A stretch of DNA of 64,000 nucleotides from Lindgomyces ingoldianus. Its lineage: Eukaryota; Ascomycota; Dothideomycetes; Pleosporales; Lindgomycetaceae. Position 1 is the first letter of the stretch. Each line of letters starts with the position of its first letter. Below are positions 34,829 to 46,144 of the stretch, one piece after another. The notes under the pieces were generated by a model. That model had not been told where the DNA came from, did no database searches, and was given only the letters and a program-made list of their open reading frames with translations. The DNA is taken from the NCBI RefSeq assembly GCF_010093535.1, contig NW_022985178.1, positions 859,853-923,852 of the forward strand, in the 5' to 3' direction. A program made the translations under genes and the position numbers.

Positions 34829-35787
34829 CGTGACGTTGGGCAATGGTTGGGAGCCACAATGTTAGCCCGCTCCCGAGTGTTAACTCAGCAGAGAGCACTG
34901 ATGCCTAGAGTGGGAGATGGGAAGAGGTTGCAATATGGGGGCCGCGCTGCGCCTCATTGGGGCTAGGCAGAGATCGACTCCCGGTAGGATTCATATCCCG
35001 GTCTTCGAGAAAAGCTGCACTGTTCTCGAGACATGGATACAGCTTGGATACATCTATCTTCATGATCGGATTTTGCAAATGTTGGAGATGTAAACTCCCA
35101 ATTGGAGATTGGTGTTGAGTCCAGTGATGCGATCGGCGATCCTCGCGAAGAAACGTGACCTCGTGTTGGCGCCTTCCCTCACTTGTCTTGGGTCTCTCAG
35201 CCCTCAACTCATCTCAAACACATCCGAGACGATATTCATTCTACGCCCGGAACGCCCAGTTATCGAGACTCGGCCGAGCACCAGACTGTCCAAGTCGTAA
35301 TTCCTTTCAATCGGGACCTCTGACCTTATTGTGGCGCTTCAATGTTACCTTCGTCTCGGGTGACAAAGAGGATGTTTGGGCTCGGAGGATATTAGCAAGG
35401 GATGACAGCCAATCTCACCGCGACGGGCAGCAGAAGGATCCGGATACTGGTCTGTTCCACTGCAGACTGTATCCATCCAACTGAGTTTGCTCTTTCCTGT
35501 GGATCAAAGCGTTCTACATGATCTACAAAACTGGCAAGCAGCGGACCTATCATATACTGCCCTTTACGACAGAAGCAATTCCCCCCCCATGGCGTTCAAT
35601 GCATGTGACATGCAACACATTACCATGCTCTTTCTTTTCCCCTGCATTCTCCGTGAGTGCTTTTAAATTAGTGTTGCAATGCACTCCCACCTTCCGCGAA
35701 CACTTTTCTTCAGCCCCCAGATTCCATCCCACCGCGCCGGTCGCTAGTTTAAATCTGTCCCGGAGCCCACTCTCACGGTACTTCACC
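34829..35787. other. Divergent intergenic region
   Basis: It holds the promoters of the DUF726 gene (minus) and of the next plus-strand gene. Open frames here are short and without recognised content. Confidence 0.45.
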
Positions 35788-36695
35788 ATGGATCCACTAA
35801 GTGTCATCGCCGTTACTGGCGCTATTGCACACCTCATTGAACTCGCATCTCAAACAATCCAGAGAATTGAAGAATTCGACGACGACCTTCATTCTGATGA
35901 CTCATCTCTCTCTTTGCGGGATCTCCAAGCCTCACTAAGTGCGCTGAAAGTAACACTGTCAAAAATCTACAAATGGCTTGAAGCGCCTAGCACTCCGGGG
36001 GGCGTCAAAACTACGCGTCGACTGGTCATCGATATAGATCTCTCGGTTCCGAATTGCAAGATGATGTTAGAGAATACTGTTGCACATCTTACCGAGATGC
36101 GGGAGAAGGATGGGAGGTTCGACATCGGGCCAAGGACGCCAGCAGTCTCAACTACAGACATGACCAAGCTTGACGATTTGAGAAAAACGTTTGAACAGCA
36201 GACTACAACCCTCGCTCTGCTACTGACCGCTTGTAACAAGTAAGAATTGTCCAACAAGGAGCTCTTTCCTACCTATTCCATATTCCCCATTCCCCATTCC
36301 CCATATTCACCTCGCTCACCACATCCAGCGACTCTCCCTCCTCACAAACACAAGGCCTACAAATTCATTCATCCCGCCAAATTTTGCTCCAGACGCAATC
36401 CGACACTTCCCCGCTTTCCCTACACGCTCTTGATGACACTGCTTCATACCTCACTGGTTGCGTCACAAACAATACATCGACTACTTCGCTCATCCCCCAC
36501 ATTGATACCGAAGCCATCCGATCTCGACTTTACACACGCTACATGAGAGACCCATTCAGGGTTCTCCTGCGGGGACGATGCGGGAGTGAAAGAAGGGCAG
36601 AGGTGCCACGTGCGAAGTTTATGTACGATGAGATTATTTGCAGAAAGCCGATTCCATATGTGGGAAGGAAGGATCGGCGAAGTGGCCATGGATAG
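35788..36695 (+). CDS. Orphan STAND-type N-terminal domain protein
   Basis: Exon 1 (35788-36239) encodes a helical domain beginning MDPLSVIAVTGAIAHLIELA with an SLRDLQASLSALKVTLSKIY core, like the Helo-like/STAND N-terminal domains that cap fungal NLR receptors. A GTAAGA donor at 36240 and a CACATCCAG acceptor ending at 36328 join in phase 2 to a second exon with a coherent sequence (SPLSLHALDDTASYLTGCV, IDTEAIRSRLYTRYMRDPF), 272 aa in total. Without splicing the product stops at 151 aa. There is no NACHT, NB-ARC or repeat region downstream, so this is either a stand-alone executor-type domain or a truncated receptor. The last ~40 residues are uncertain. Confidence 0.55.
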
Positions 36696-38694
36696 CGGCT
36701 GCACATAGGGTGCGGGCTGGTGGTAGCGAGCAAGAGACTGCACAGTGCAACGCTTGAGGAATACACCGGATATTATTTTCCGCATATATATATGATGTCC
36801 CTCATGGGTAGCTTTGACAAGGTGGGTATCGTTTTCACGCGGGTCCTCTGTGACGCTCAAATGAAGGAAATTTTGCACTCTCCCAGGGCTCCCGCAGCCT
36901 GAAGTCAGTGTTACCTCCACAGATCCCAGATAGTGAGCATCTAAATCCTCTAATATCTTAGTAATTTGCAGAATTAAATATCTCCATCTCGGGGAAACCA
37001 CCTTACCGTAGATGCGTATAAAATCCTTTAACCAATTAGCTCTCCAAACAGTGCCAAAGCGACTTCTTCCTCCAACCTCACATTAATCACCAGTGAAGGT
37101 AACTGAGTCTACACCATATTCGTAATCACCAAATCACGTCACGTCACCATATCACAACATCAATAAGCAAAGCACACAAAACCTCTCTCAAGTTCCTCTA
37201 TGGTTCCATTAAAGTGTCCATGTAAGACAAGTTGTAACATTCAAACCACACATGCTTGCAATTAGTCAACAAGCCAGAGCATCACGAACCCAGACAGAAC
37301 AGATAAAACGCATACAAGCTCAAGCCGGCACAAATAAGACAAAATAGAACAGTCGCAGGCCACAGACAGTTGAATCCAACGCGAAGCAAACCGAAAATTA
37401 TGTAAAAAAAAAAAAAAAAAAACTGGGGATTTTTTTTTAAGAGAAACAACCCGTGCCAACAATTCCTGCCCCTTGTACAGCTTCGCACCAAGACCTCCTT
37501 CGACGACAAAAGAACTGGTTACTTGTTGCACCTGTAAAAGCACTGGTACTCTGCACCTCAGAAATACAGCGAAATGAAGCGGCGAGAAATAGGTCATCCG
37601 CAGAGGGCAGGAGGGTCTATATACTTAGAGTGCAGTGCATAGGTCACGATAGGCACGTGATGGCGAAGTGGCGACTGAGGGGAAGGGCTGTGGGGTAGCT
37701 TTTTTGTGGGGATTTATATGCGGCAAGCACCTCCAGAATTGCAGAGACGGTGTAGAACGTCTGCCTAATAAATTGGCTTTCAGGAGGGATATCATCACAG
37801 GTGCACCGAAGTGCCTATTGAGCGGTGATTGGTCTTTATTCGCAGCTTCAGGCATGTTGAAGCAGTATATGCTCTTTCCACCACTGTGCCGCCTTCTCCA
37901 GCTTCTCCAGTTTCCAACCTGTCTTCGTGGGAACTATCTGCGGTCTGGAAAAAAAGTTGGAGAGGAAGATGATGAGTTTTCGAAATGACACAGATTCCTG
38001 AGCATCCAATCGCGAGTATTCAATGCTGTGGTTTCCAGGTAAAAAGGAGGCATAGAAATTCTGATATGAGGAGGACCCATCGAAATCCCAATTACTAGAA
38101 ACTTCCTCTTCCTGACGCAGGTGCTTAAGAAATTCTCTCTATCAGCCAGGCAAGATACAATTGCCGACCAAAAGACAACCGCATTCTCCAAACGAGCCAT
38201 TTAAATAGTTCGGGCATAGTTGAAATAATCTTATGATGATTTTAGTCACCAGAAAGTGTTCTCGAGTTCGTGGTGCACTTATACCGACCATGTTATAAGG
38301 TTAACATAACATACGATCCATGAAACTTAGGCGGTGATAATTGTCTCTTTCGTAGTTGAGAGAGCTGGCACATATCTACGTTTATGTAGGTGAAGATCCA
38401 GACGGTGGATGAGTATTTACAGTAAAGGTGATATGAAATAAGAAATCATCAAGTGTCGTGCAAAGAACCCTGATGCGATATGAGAAAATGGACTTCGAAT
38501 AGACCTCCACTAAGATCTCGAATGCATGATGAATGGCGCTGATTGGCTGCTTCTCATCTCAAGACTAGTGCGCTTAGCAAAGAGAGGGAATTTCACCTGG
38601 CCACCCAAAAGCTCTCTCAAGCATAATCCTCTTACCACACACCATCTACTAGCTAAATAAACCCCAAGCTACATTATCCACGCCTAGATCTAGG
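36696..38694. other. Two-kilobase gene-free stretch with A and T runs
   Basis: No gene is supported. A run of 19 A at 37404-37422 is followed by ten bases and 9 T at 37430-37438. Frames at 37668-37988 (plus) and 36444-37001 (minus) have no family signature; the latter is antisense to the preceding gene. The last few hundred bases contain the promoter of the HET gene. Confidence 0.45.
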
Positions 38695-40770
38695 ATGACA
38701 ACCCGCGAAGTGCTGCGGCAGCTTCAGGGTCTTGCAGATGGAGAGCCCCTCGAGACAGAGCTCTGCATTCCTTGCCAGCGTGCCTTGGATGGCGATGATC
38801 TCTCCCGGATTGGCGGTCCGTCCTGGCTCAACGACGGCTTTCCCGACTGTGAAGGAGTTGAGACGCCCCTGTTGTATTGTGCGTTGTGCCGAAATATTCT
38901 TCATTCACGAGCCTGGGCGAAGGAGAGAGGAATGAAAGAGGACGTGGCAACTGAGTCTACCAGTTGGGTCATGGAAAGTATGCAGTCAGGCCTGATGTTG
39001 TTCAGCGATGTGGAGTACCAGACCGGGCATGAACAGCAGAAAAGAAACGCCGAGCAAAGGCCGAAGGACTATGTTCGAGTCATTGGGAAGGCCGCCAATA
39101 TTACTCTGTTGCGATCTTGGGTCGAAACATGTGAGAAAGATCATAGCGAGAAGTGTAACTCTAGCTCTCTCATGCCGGGAAGGGGTATAGGTGTCAATAT
39201 CAGATTCATCGACGTTCATAAAGATTGCATTGTCCCGGGGACCCTTGGCCACAGATACTTCGCCTTAAGCTACGTATGGGGAGCCGCTAAGCAATTCAAA
39301 TTGGAAATTTCGAACTCCCACGCGCTACAGCAGCCTGGCTCTCTATCTCAAGTACTGTTGCCTCAAACCATCAGAGACTCCATGAGTCTGGTCTCTTCCC
39401 TTGAAGAGAGGTACCTTTGGGTTGACGCACTGTGTATTGTCCAGGATGATGATCAAGGGAAAGCCGTGCAAATTGAGCAGATGGCATCAATATATGTTTC
39501 TGCACTCGCTACTATAGTCGCCCTTTCTGGAACGAGTGCATCGTCCGGGCTCCCTGGAATTCCGCCGTCACCTCGTAATCCACATAGTATTCAAATCGCA
39601 CCAACCCTCCGGCTAGCACCACGAACTTCCTTCTCTGAGATCTTCAACAGCTCTGTGTATAGCTCTCGCGCTTGGACTTTCCAAGAACGAATTCTCTCGC
39701 CACGCTGTCTATTCTTCACAGCCGAGCAGGTCCACTTCCAATGCCTTTCTGCGAGCTATTGCGAAGACCGTTCCTTTGATTGCATAGAGGATAGAGTATC
39801 GGGCATAAATCCTCTCTCGGAAGCTCAGATCTGGTCGCGCAATCCCCGAAGTGTAATCGAATTGGACGGTAACAATGGTTTCCGTTTCTACGCTCGTTTC
39901 ATTGCGGACTACTCGACAAAAAATATGGGCTACCTGAGCGATGCTATAAATGCTATTGCTGCCATACTAGGCGCCTTAGAGGGTCTTTATGGGTGGCGTT
40001 ACTGGAACGGTCTTCCTAATTCACTAATAGACCTCGCACTGTTGTGGACGCCGAAGCAGCACGTCATCCGCAGGGAATTTGGCGGCAAGACATTGTTCCC
40101 GAGTGGGTCCTGGGCCGGTTGGGTTGGTGCAGTGCATTACGGTGACTTAGTCCAAGTCCCTCCACAGATACCCTTATGCAAAGCATTCAGGTCGTGCGTT
40201 GCCGCTTTTCATGTTTTGGACCAGACCGGTTGCCACAGCTTTGCTTCTGGTTGGAATATGGGAAGTGAAAACGGGTCCGCCAACCTTGATTGTGTATCTC
40301 ATCGACCACTAGCTGCAGGGGAAATAAACGCTCTTGTATTCCGTGCTCAGACGATTTCAGGAGACTCCTTTCGGATAGCAAGATATTCTACACAGTTAGT
40401 GAACGAAGCAAATCACTGCCAAGTCACGACAGAAGTGTCTTTCCTATTTGACGCACAGTCCCGGCGTTGCGGGATCGCGTATGGCATCATAGACTCACTA
40501 GCAGGGGTAGACCTCATTCTTCTCTCTACTTTTTCTCGAACGTCGTCTCTAGAGACTCATGGGCCTATTATAACAACGCTGAATATGGAATATATGGCGA
40601 TTAATGAACGATTATTTCACGGGGACTTTTCCGACGAAGCCTGGTGTACATTGAATGTGCTTCTCGTAGAATGGAAAAGTGGCTACGCTCGTCGGGTTGG
40701 TATTGGACAGGTGTGTCGGGAGGCGTGGGATTCCTGTCGCATTGTAAAGAAGGATATTTTGTTGGCTTAA
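38695..40770 (+). CDS. HET-domain protein
   Basis: Single exon, 691 aa, ATG at 38695. The N-terminus has two Cys pairs (ELCIPCQRA and YCALCRNIL) as in many fungal HET proteins. The HET domain starts near residue 188: RYFALSYVWG, VLLPQTIRDSMSLV, RYLWVDALCIVQDD, then ARAWTFQER-like SSRAWTFQERILSPRCLF. The C-terminal ~350 residues have no named domain and end in the usual LLVEWKSGYARRVGIGQV. HET proteins act in allorecognition and cell death. It shares layout with the HET gene at 12352-15067 but is clearly diverged, so it is not a recent duplicate. Confidence 0.92.
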   Translation: MTTREVLRQLQGLADGEPLETELCIPCQRALDGDDLSRIGGPSWLNDGFPDCEGVETPLLYCALCRNILHSRAWAKERGMKEDVATESTSWVMESMQSGLMLFSDVEYQTGHEQQKRNAEQRPKDYVRVIGKAANITLLRSWVETCEKDHSEKCNSSSLMPGRGIGVNIRFIDVHKDCIVPGTLGHRYFALSYVWGAAKQFKLEISNSHALQQPGSLSQVLLPQTIRDSMSLVSSLEERYLWVDALCIVQDDDQGKAVQIEQMASIYVSALATIVALSGTSASSGLPGIPPSPRNPHSIQIAPTLRLAPRTSFSEIFNSSVYSSRAWTFQERILSPRCLFFTAEQVHFQCLSASYCEDRSFDCIEDRVSGINPLSEAQIWSRNPRSVIELDGNNGFRFYARFIADYSTKNMGYLSDAINAIAAILGALEGLYGWRYWNGLPNSLIDLALLWTPKQHVIRREFGGKTLFPSGSWAGWVGAVHYGDLVQVPPQIPLCKAFRSCVAAFHVLDQTGCHSFASGWNMGSENGSANLDCVSHRPLAAGEINALVFRAQTISGDSFRIARYSTQLVNEANHCQVTTEVSFLFDAQSRRCGIAYGIIDSLAGVDLILLSTFSRTSSLETHGPIITTLNMEYMAINERLFHGDFSDEAWCTLNVLLVEWKSGYARRVGIGQVCREAWDSCRIVKKDILLA

Positions 40771-41329
40771 CTGGGTGATGTGAAATGCAGGAACACTGAA
40801 ATTGGAGTGCTATAGCAGTGGCGTCATTGTGGAGGGTGGTGGTAGTCATGTTGATTCAGATATAATCAGCTAGCTATCCTCGCAAGCACTTAGCGCACAA
40901 CAAGAGGATCCGGGGCATCAGTCGATGCGAGAGAGGACAGTACCGCTTCTTCGGCGCTCGCAAACCCAACTCTCAACGCCGTAGTCGATGGTCCAACATC
41001 CTCACCGTCACTCGTGTCTCTAGATACTCAATTGTCTACCCATATTGCCTCTAGCTTGCCACTGTCGAAACTAGGAAATATGTCAGCAAAACCACTAGCC
41101 CGAGATGTTTTATCTCATATCGTGTCTTCGATGAGAGTGCATCGATGCCAGATGGTGCCCTTATCATCATCTATAGATGCCCGAAAATCCCACTATGCAA
41201 TCTAAAAGCGCCTTGTTGAATTGATGCCATGCTATATTTTGTTTCCTCTTCGCTCCCTTCTCAAGTTGGGATTTATGACAGGATTCGACCCGGCAGATCC
41301 CAATGAAGATGTTGCAAAGCCGAGCTGGG
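40771..41329. other. Intergenic, nothing recognised
   Basis: A 63-codon plus-strand frame near 41014 has no family signature. The stretch joins the HET 3' end to the ankyrin relic. Confidence 0.4.
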
Positions 41330-42290
41330 CTTGGGGAAATAGGGTTCCATTATCGCCCTCGTGAATAGCGTTGGAGGATTCTATTGTGCTCCATACAACC
41401 GTTGGAACGTTGCAACAGTTTTATTTCCCGACTAAATTGTCCATGGAAGTGACTTCCGTCCAATTTGATCTTTGTAATTGGCATTGACATTGACATTACC
41501 TGTTGCATGCAAAAGCTTCACGACACTCTCGTGCCCGTAATCCGCGGCCCATGAAAGCGGGGGTCCGCCCATTATGATCTCGTGGGTTTACGTCAATATT
41601 TTTCGCTTCAAGGAGCTCCTTGGCCATGATCCCATGTCTAGATCAGGCGACCTAAGAAGCGGTGTTCGCTTGTACTTGGAGTCTTTTGAGTTGACGTCTA
41701 CCTTGCCCGTGTCAAGAAGCAGCTTTAACAATATTATCACCCCCACATTGAATTGCCCATGATAGCGACCACTTCCCGAGTTCGTAGTCTTTATTATTGA
41801 TGCTGACGTTGGCTGTCTTCAGTATGAGCTCTACCAAGGCGCCGTTTCTGCAGAAAATTGCCTATAATAGCGACATGAGCTCACTTTCCTGATCCTCAAC
41901 GTCCACGCGGTATCTACCAGTGCTAAGCGCAAGAGCAAATAGTACCCCATTTTCATAATCTGCTAAATATGAGACGACCATCATTAGGCTGGATGGGCTT
42001 GCATCGATATTGAATACCTTGGCTGGTTTGTGCTCTGACATTACAGGTTGCATCATTCCTTTAGCCCTTCTTTTGGAGACAGTTGGGTTGTATGACTTCA
42101 ACAAACGCTCAGACAGATTCTTGACTTCCGTTTACAAGCGTTGCAAAAAGAGGAGTTCCGTAACGCTCGAGTTCCAGTTGAAGATACGATAGTCTCCCAC
42201 TCTCATCCGAAGAGCCGAAGTACCATTCCCTTCCTCCCGTAATCAGATTAAACCATGGAGATAGAGTCTGGTCCTACAACGGAATGGTAG
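41330..42290 (-). pseudogene. Relic of an ankyrin repeat gene
   Basis: On the minus strand, broken ankyrin units can be followed in order: YGTPLFATLVNGSQESV near 42180-42120, LADYENGVLFALALSTGRY near 41950, LVELILKTANVSINNKDY near 41810, a LLLDTGKVDVNSKD unit near 41720-41680, and a PLSWAADYGHESVVKLLHA unit near 41560-41510. The pieces lie in different frames with several stops and frameshifts between them, so no intact product is possible. The units are unlike the uniform repeats of the 25.3-30.2 kb gene, so this was a different ankyrin protein. Confidence 0.7.
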
Positions 42291-42880
42291 CTGTAACGCA
42301 GAATTTTCACTTTCTCATAGCAAACGAAGTACTTAAAGACGGCATATCCAGAGATATCACGGCTGAGTGCTACGAAGTGGACGAATTGCTAGGGTGTAAG
42401 GCACTCATTCGGATTGATGTGTGAAGATTTGGTGAAGAATGGGAAGGTTCGCGATGTTCGATGTGAATATGCAGCTGATTACGATGGAGTTTGGTCGGCC
42501 TGGGTGGAGTGTCCGGGGAAGATTGGCAGCGATGGCGGCGGAAGCGCTTGTTCAGGGGTAGCCGAAGCTGCTAGGGAGGATTTTAGAGATGGCGGGGAGT
42601 TTGGCAAAGACTAGGTAGGGGAAGTGTGTTTGAAATAGAAGGGAATTAGAAGGATATGGAGGAAGAATGATAGCCGCAGATACTCAGGGCCATAGGGCCT
42701 TTAGGATTGCTTAACCATTTTTATGAAATTGGGATTTTCTATGGGTGGCGGACGTATTGATACGTTAGCCGAGAGCTTATTGTTAGCCCACTATAGAGAA
42801 ACCACTACCAATAGCAAACCTTCGTCCTCCGATACATCAGGCTGCAAGCATCTACGTACCGAGGCGCACTCATTGACTCC
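42291..42880. other. Intergenic, nothing recognised
   Basis: A Gly-rich 66-codon plus-strand frame at 42414-42614 is not supported. The region may include the missing 5' part of the ankyrin relic, now unrecognisable. Confidence 0.4.
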
Positions 42881-44779
42881 TTAGCCCAGCTTCTCCCACT
42901 CTACATAACGTTCGTGGCCAATGGTATTCGCAGCACAAAGGATCTCAAATTCATGCTTTGTGGTGTTGTTTGTGACACGAAACGGCCAAGGTTCGATGAT
43001 AGAATGCTGGTTCTTGATCCTCATTCCGAACTTCTTCGCTAGCTGGTCCATTCGAACATCCCTCAAAAACCTCCTGAAGTATTTGTCGAAGTCAGCAAAC
43101 ATGCTGAAGCATGATGTGATGCGAACAAGTTCCGGATTTCCACTCCCAGGTCCAAAAATAGGCAAGAGTTTGAATTCATCGATCCGTATATACTTCTTCA
43201 ACTTTCCCAGGATGCTGGGGAAATCGACAGAACTGGGACCCCCACTAAGTCGCTCCCCTTCCTGGACGGCGTTTAGGAACAGCATTAGCATAGTAGCCTT
43301 TGGATTTTGATTCTTGGGCTTAAGTAACGGGGAGAAAGTCAAGAGGGTATTCTCTGGACCTATGTAACCACGATCGCAGATGTTGGCCAGCTAAGCCATG
43401 GTCAGACTAAAATTGTAATGAAAATGACGTAGCTGTCTTACCTCAATCCGATCGAATAAGACCTTACCCTGCCCTGCCTCTTTGAGATAGATAGGTAGTC
43501 CTTGCGCGTCCATGTTGAGCAACTGAATTCTCATGTCGCGAGATTGCAGACGCCTACAGAATTGCAGAAGGAGGTCACGGAGAAAGAAGAACAAGCTTCC
43601 ATACACGTCGTCCCTGGCAATTGGAGCATGCTTGATGTATTCACAATAGTTCCATCCTGAGAGTGGATCAGCGCTGTCCTTCATTGGCCAAATATTCTGA
43701 TCTTGGTAGAATGTACTTTTCGTAGTTAGCAACGGCTCGTGACAAGGACAGGAAAAATTTACGGATTAGGTGTGTCGAAATCTTTTCTGGACGCCCCAAA
43801 CGGCAAGAGAACTCCATCAACGCGGAACCTGTACATCCCCATGCGTATGGCCGGAGACTGCCGGTATAGCGCTCGATCGACGTAGTCCACCCGTTCAGGA
43901 GCCATCATAGTGCGCTGGCGGACACTCTGAGCATCTATCGCTCTGAGGCCTGCTGGAATTTTGAAAAATCCACACAGTCTGAACCATTCTCCTTTTTTGA
44001 GCACCAAGCGCAGTGAGCGACCTCTAATCTTGAATGTCTTTCCAAGAAGGGAGGATGCATCCTTGTCTTTAACTTTGGTGCAGACGTCATCGATGTACGG
44101 CAGCAAGCAATCTTCGACGGCCTGAGCTATCCTGGCAGGAAGGAGCGCTGAATACCAGATATGAATCATAATCGGTACTGCTGTCTCCGGCTCGAAGCGT
44201 AAGGCGGCTAAAAGCATAATGGCGTTGCGCGCAACGATAGGGAAATCCCAATCATTGCAGATGACCTCGCACTTCGCCCTGTAGTTCTCTGGAAGCCCTA
44301 CAATAGTCTTGACCAAGTTTCGAATATCCCCGGATGCGGCAAACAGGAGAGTGAAATCCTGATCCACGGCCCGGATACCTTCATTGTCCTTGATGTTGAG
44401 AATATCCAGCGCTGGGACATTCCCCCAGAGGTATTTGTTCGCTCCAAATGAGACAAGGTCTGGACCCGTCCGCATGAACAGTGGAAGTCGACCCTCTTGA
44501 ACCCAGCGTGGTTCGTACTGCTCCTTCATCAAAGGGGATTTGCAGGTCTTCTGGTGAATCTTCCAGTCTGCAGTCTGACACCCTTTCGAGCAATACTGGG
44601 GGTGGCACGTTAGCCAAGCCGGATACAAAGGTAAGCAGAGAGGAACTAACTTGAACAAGTTTGCACTTGGCACACGTATTGGTAGCCACATTTTGACACA
44701 GTGCTAGCTGGTTGCCAATCTTCCGCGCTGTATTGGCGCAGAGATCGGGATTCAGGAATGCGGACAGATCGGGCGACAT
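42881..44779 (-). CDS. MYND zinc-finger / DUF4470 protein
   Basis: Four exons on the minus strand: 44651-44779, 43763-44595, 43442-43715 and 42881-43390 (introns 55, 47 and 51 nt), 581 aa. The MYND finger spans the first intron: CQNVATNTCAKCKLVQ joined to YCSKGCQTADWKIHQKTC, giving the Cys/His ligands. Next comes the DUF4470 region (FGANKYLWGNVPALDILNI, DFTLLFAASGDIRNLVKTI). The C-terminal half has ARDDVYGSLFFFLRDLLLQF and matches the partner domain usual in these fungal proteins. MYND fingers bind proline-rich partners; the cellular role of the DUF4470 class is unknown. All four joins restore conserved sequence. Confidence 0.88.
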
Positions 44780-45175
44780 CGTTACCCTATTTAGAGTTAG
44801 CGGATGGACTCCACACTATAGAAGCTTTCAGGCCACCTCACGATGTTGCATTTCGATACCGAGAATGGATTGCGTGCGTAAGGCAAGGTGAAAGGTTCAA
44901 GCGAGGGCTCGGATTCTATAGCTTTGCACTTCCCCAACACTTTGACGGTAAAGTTTGGAATCATGTGATTTTGCTTCCCGCTGTGCCCTTTCATGTTTGT
45001 GATTGGAGACTCTTCTCTATTCTTGATCACCGATTTTCACCATACTCAATGCGTTCACTCACACCACTCGTATCGTTTCTCTTCCATGGGCGTCCACCAC
45101 AAAGCGAGGCGTAGGGGTGGACAGCAGCAGCGCGGTCTGTCGAGTGGAACCAGAAAAGGAGCAAACTTAGAAGTA
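44780..45175. other. Short intergenic region
   Basis: It lies between two minus-strand genes and contains the MYND gene promoter. Nothing else is seen. Confidence 0.45.
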
Positions 45176-46144
45176 TTAACCTAGCCCAAAATAGTGTCTA
45201 TCATTCAAAACGGCAATTTTGTACAGTCTCATCCAGTCCTCATCTTCTACATGTGGCTCTAGATGCCGAGGCCAGTTCAAAGATCCAACTAAGGTTTTTC
45301 CAACACTAACTGTAACCTCCCCAATCCTAGCACCGAGCAGTGCTGCAAGCTTGTTATACCCAAATCCTGTGGGCCCAAGCAAAATCTCTACTCGGTCAGC
45401 TAGGTATATGCCCAGCGCCATTGGACTGACAACAAGCAGTTTGTTCGTCTTGGGATCGACGTGAGGAGTCTGCCTGCTCGGAATGTTCTCAGGGGAAAGC
45501 TGCTCGTTTTCTGAAAGAGCGACGTTCGTATCCACAACGATGTGAAGGGATTTGATGCAATACTGGGGTCGATATGCGGGGACGCTGGTCTCGTACTTTC
45601 TCCAGAACCAGGGAGGGCATTCTCCCGTGGTGCCTACGGCCAGAAACCGATCAACGATGCCGAAGAGTCCATATGGAATAGGCGAACTAATACAGCCTCC
45701 AAATCTGACACGACTCTGTAATGACTCTTTGATTCGTGGAGATCCGCAAATTCTAATCCGAATTTCAAGGCGCTCAATGATTGGGGGCATCTTGGGAGGG
45801 ATAGAAAGCCATGTCGGCCATAGCGACTTCTCCTCGACGAGCATAACATCTAGCACTGCAGATGATATCACCAACTTTGCGCGACGGTCCAAGGTTTCGG
45901 CGCGAAGTTGGTGACATGTTTGAAGAAGGCCCTTAGAGGTAGGCTCGTAGGCAGCGGATGAAGACGGGTAGTAGATCAGATCCTTAGGGTATAGGTAGGT
46001 GGGTTCCTTGTCAAATATCTTGCGCTGAAAGTTTTCAGGAGATGAGCCCTTTGGGGGAGCAGGTGGTGCATCAAGGAGAGAGAACATAACGTGATCGATG
46101 ATCTGGTCGCGGAGTTCACGGGGAAGAGAGAGTAGGGAGGGCAT
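45176..46144 (-). CDS. F-box-like fungal protein
   Basis: A single-exon frame of 322 aa from ATG 46144. It begins MPSLLSLPRELRDQIIDHV, the degenerate F-box-like start common to a large family of fungal proteins, followed by LLQTCHQLRAETL. The rest is a mixed alpha/beta sequence with IERLEIRIRICG and SLHIVVDTNVAL strands and no named domain. A role in substrate recruitment to SCF ubiquitin ligases is possible but not shown. The frame is open further upstream without an ATG. Confidence 0.72.
   Translation of the reverse strand: MPSLLSLPRELRDQIIDHVMFSLLDAPPAPPKGSSPENFQRKIFDKEPTYLYPKDLIYYPSSSAAYEPTSKGLLQTCHQLRAETLDRRAKLVISSAVLDVMLVEEKSLWPTWLSIPPKMPPIIERLEIRIRICGSPRIKESLQSRVRFGGCISSPIPYGLFGIVDRFLAVGTTGECPPWFWRKYETSVPAYRPQYCIKSLHIVVDTNVALSENEQLSPENIPSRQTPHVDPKTNKLLVVSPMALGIYLADRVEILLGPTGFGYNKLAALLGARIGEVTVSVGKTLVGSLNWPRHLEPHVEDEDWMRLYKIAVLNDRHYFGLG

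Noticed and set aside
36444..37001. 185-codon minus-strand frame
   Set aside because: It overlaps the second exon of the plus-strand STAND-domain gene, whose translation is more coherent; no family signature.
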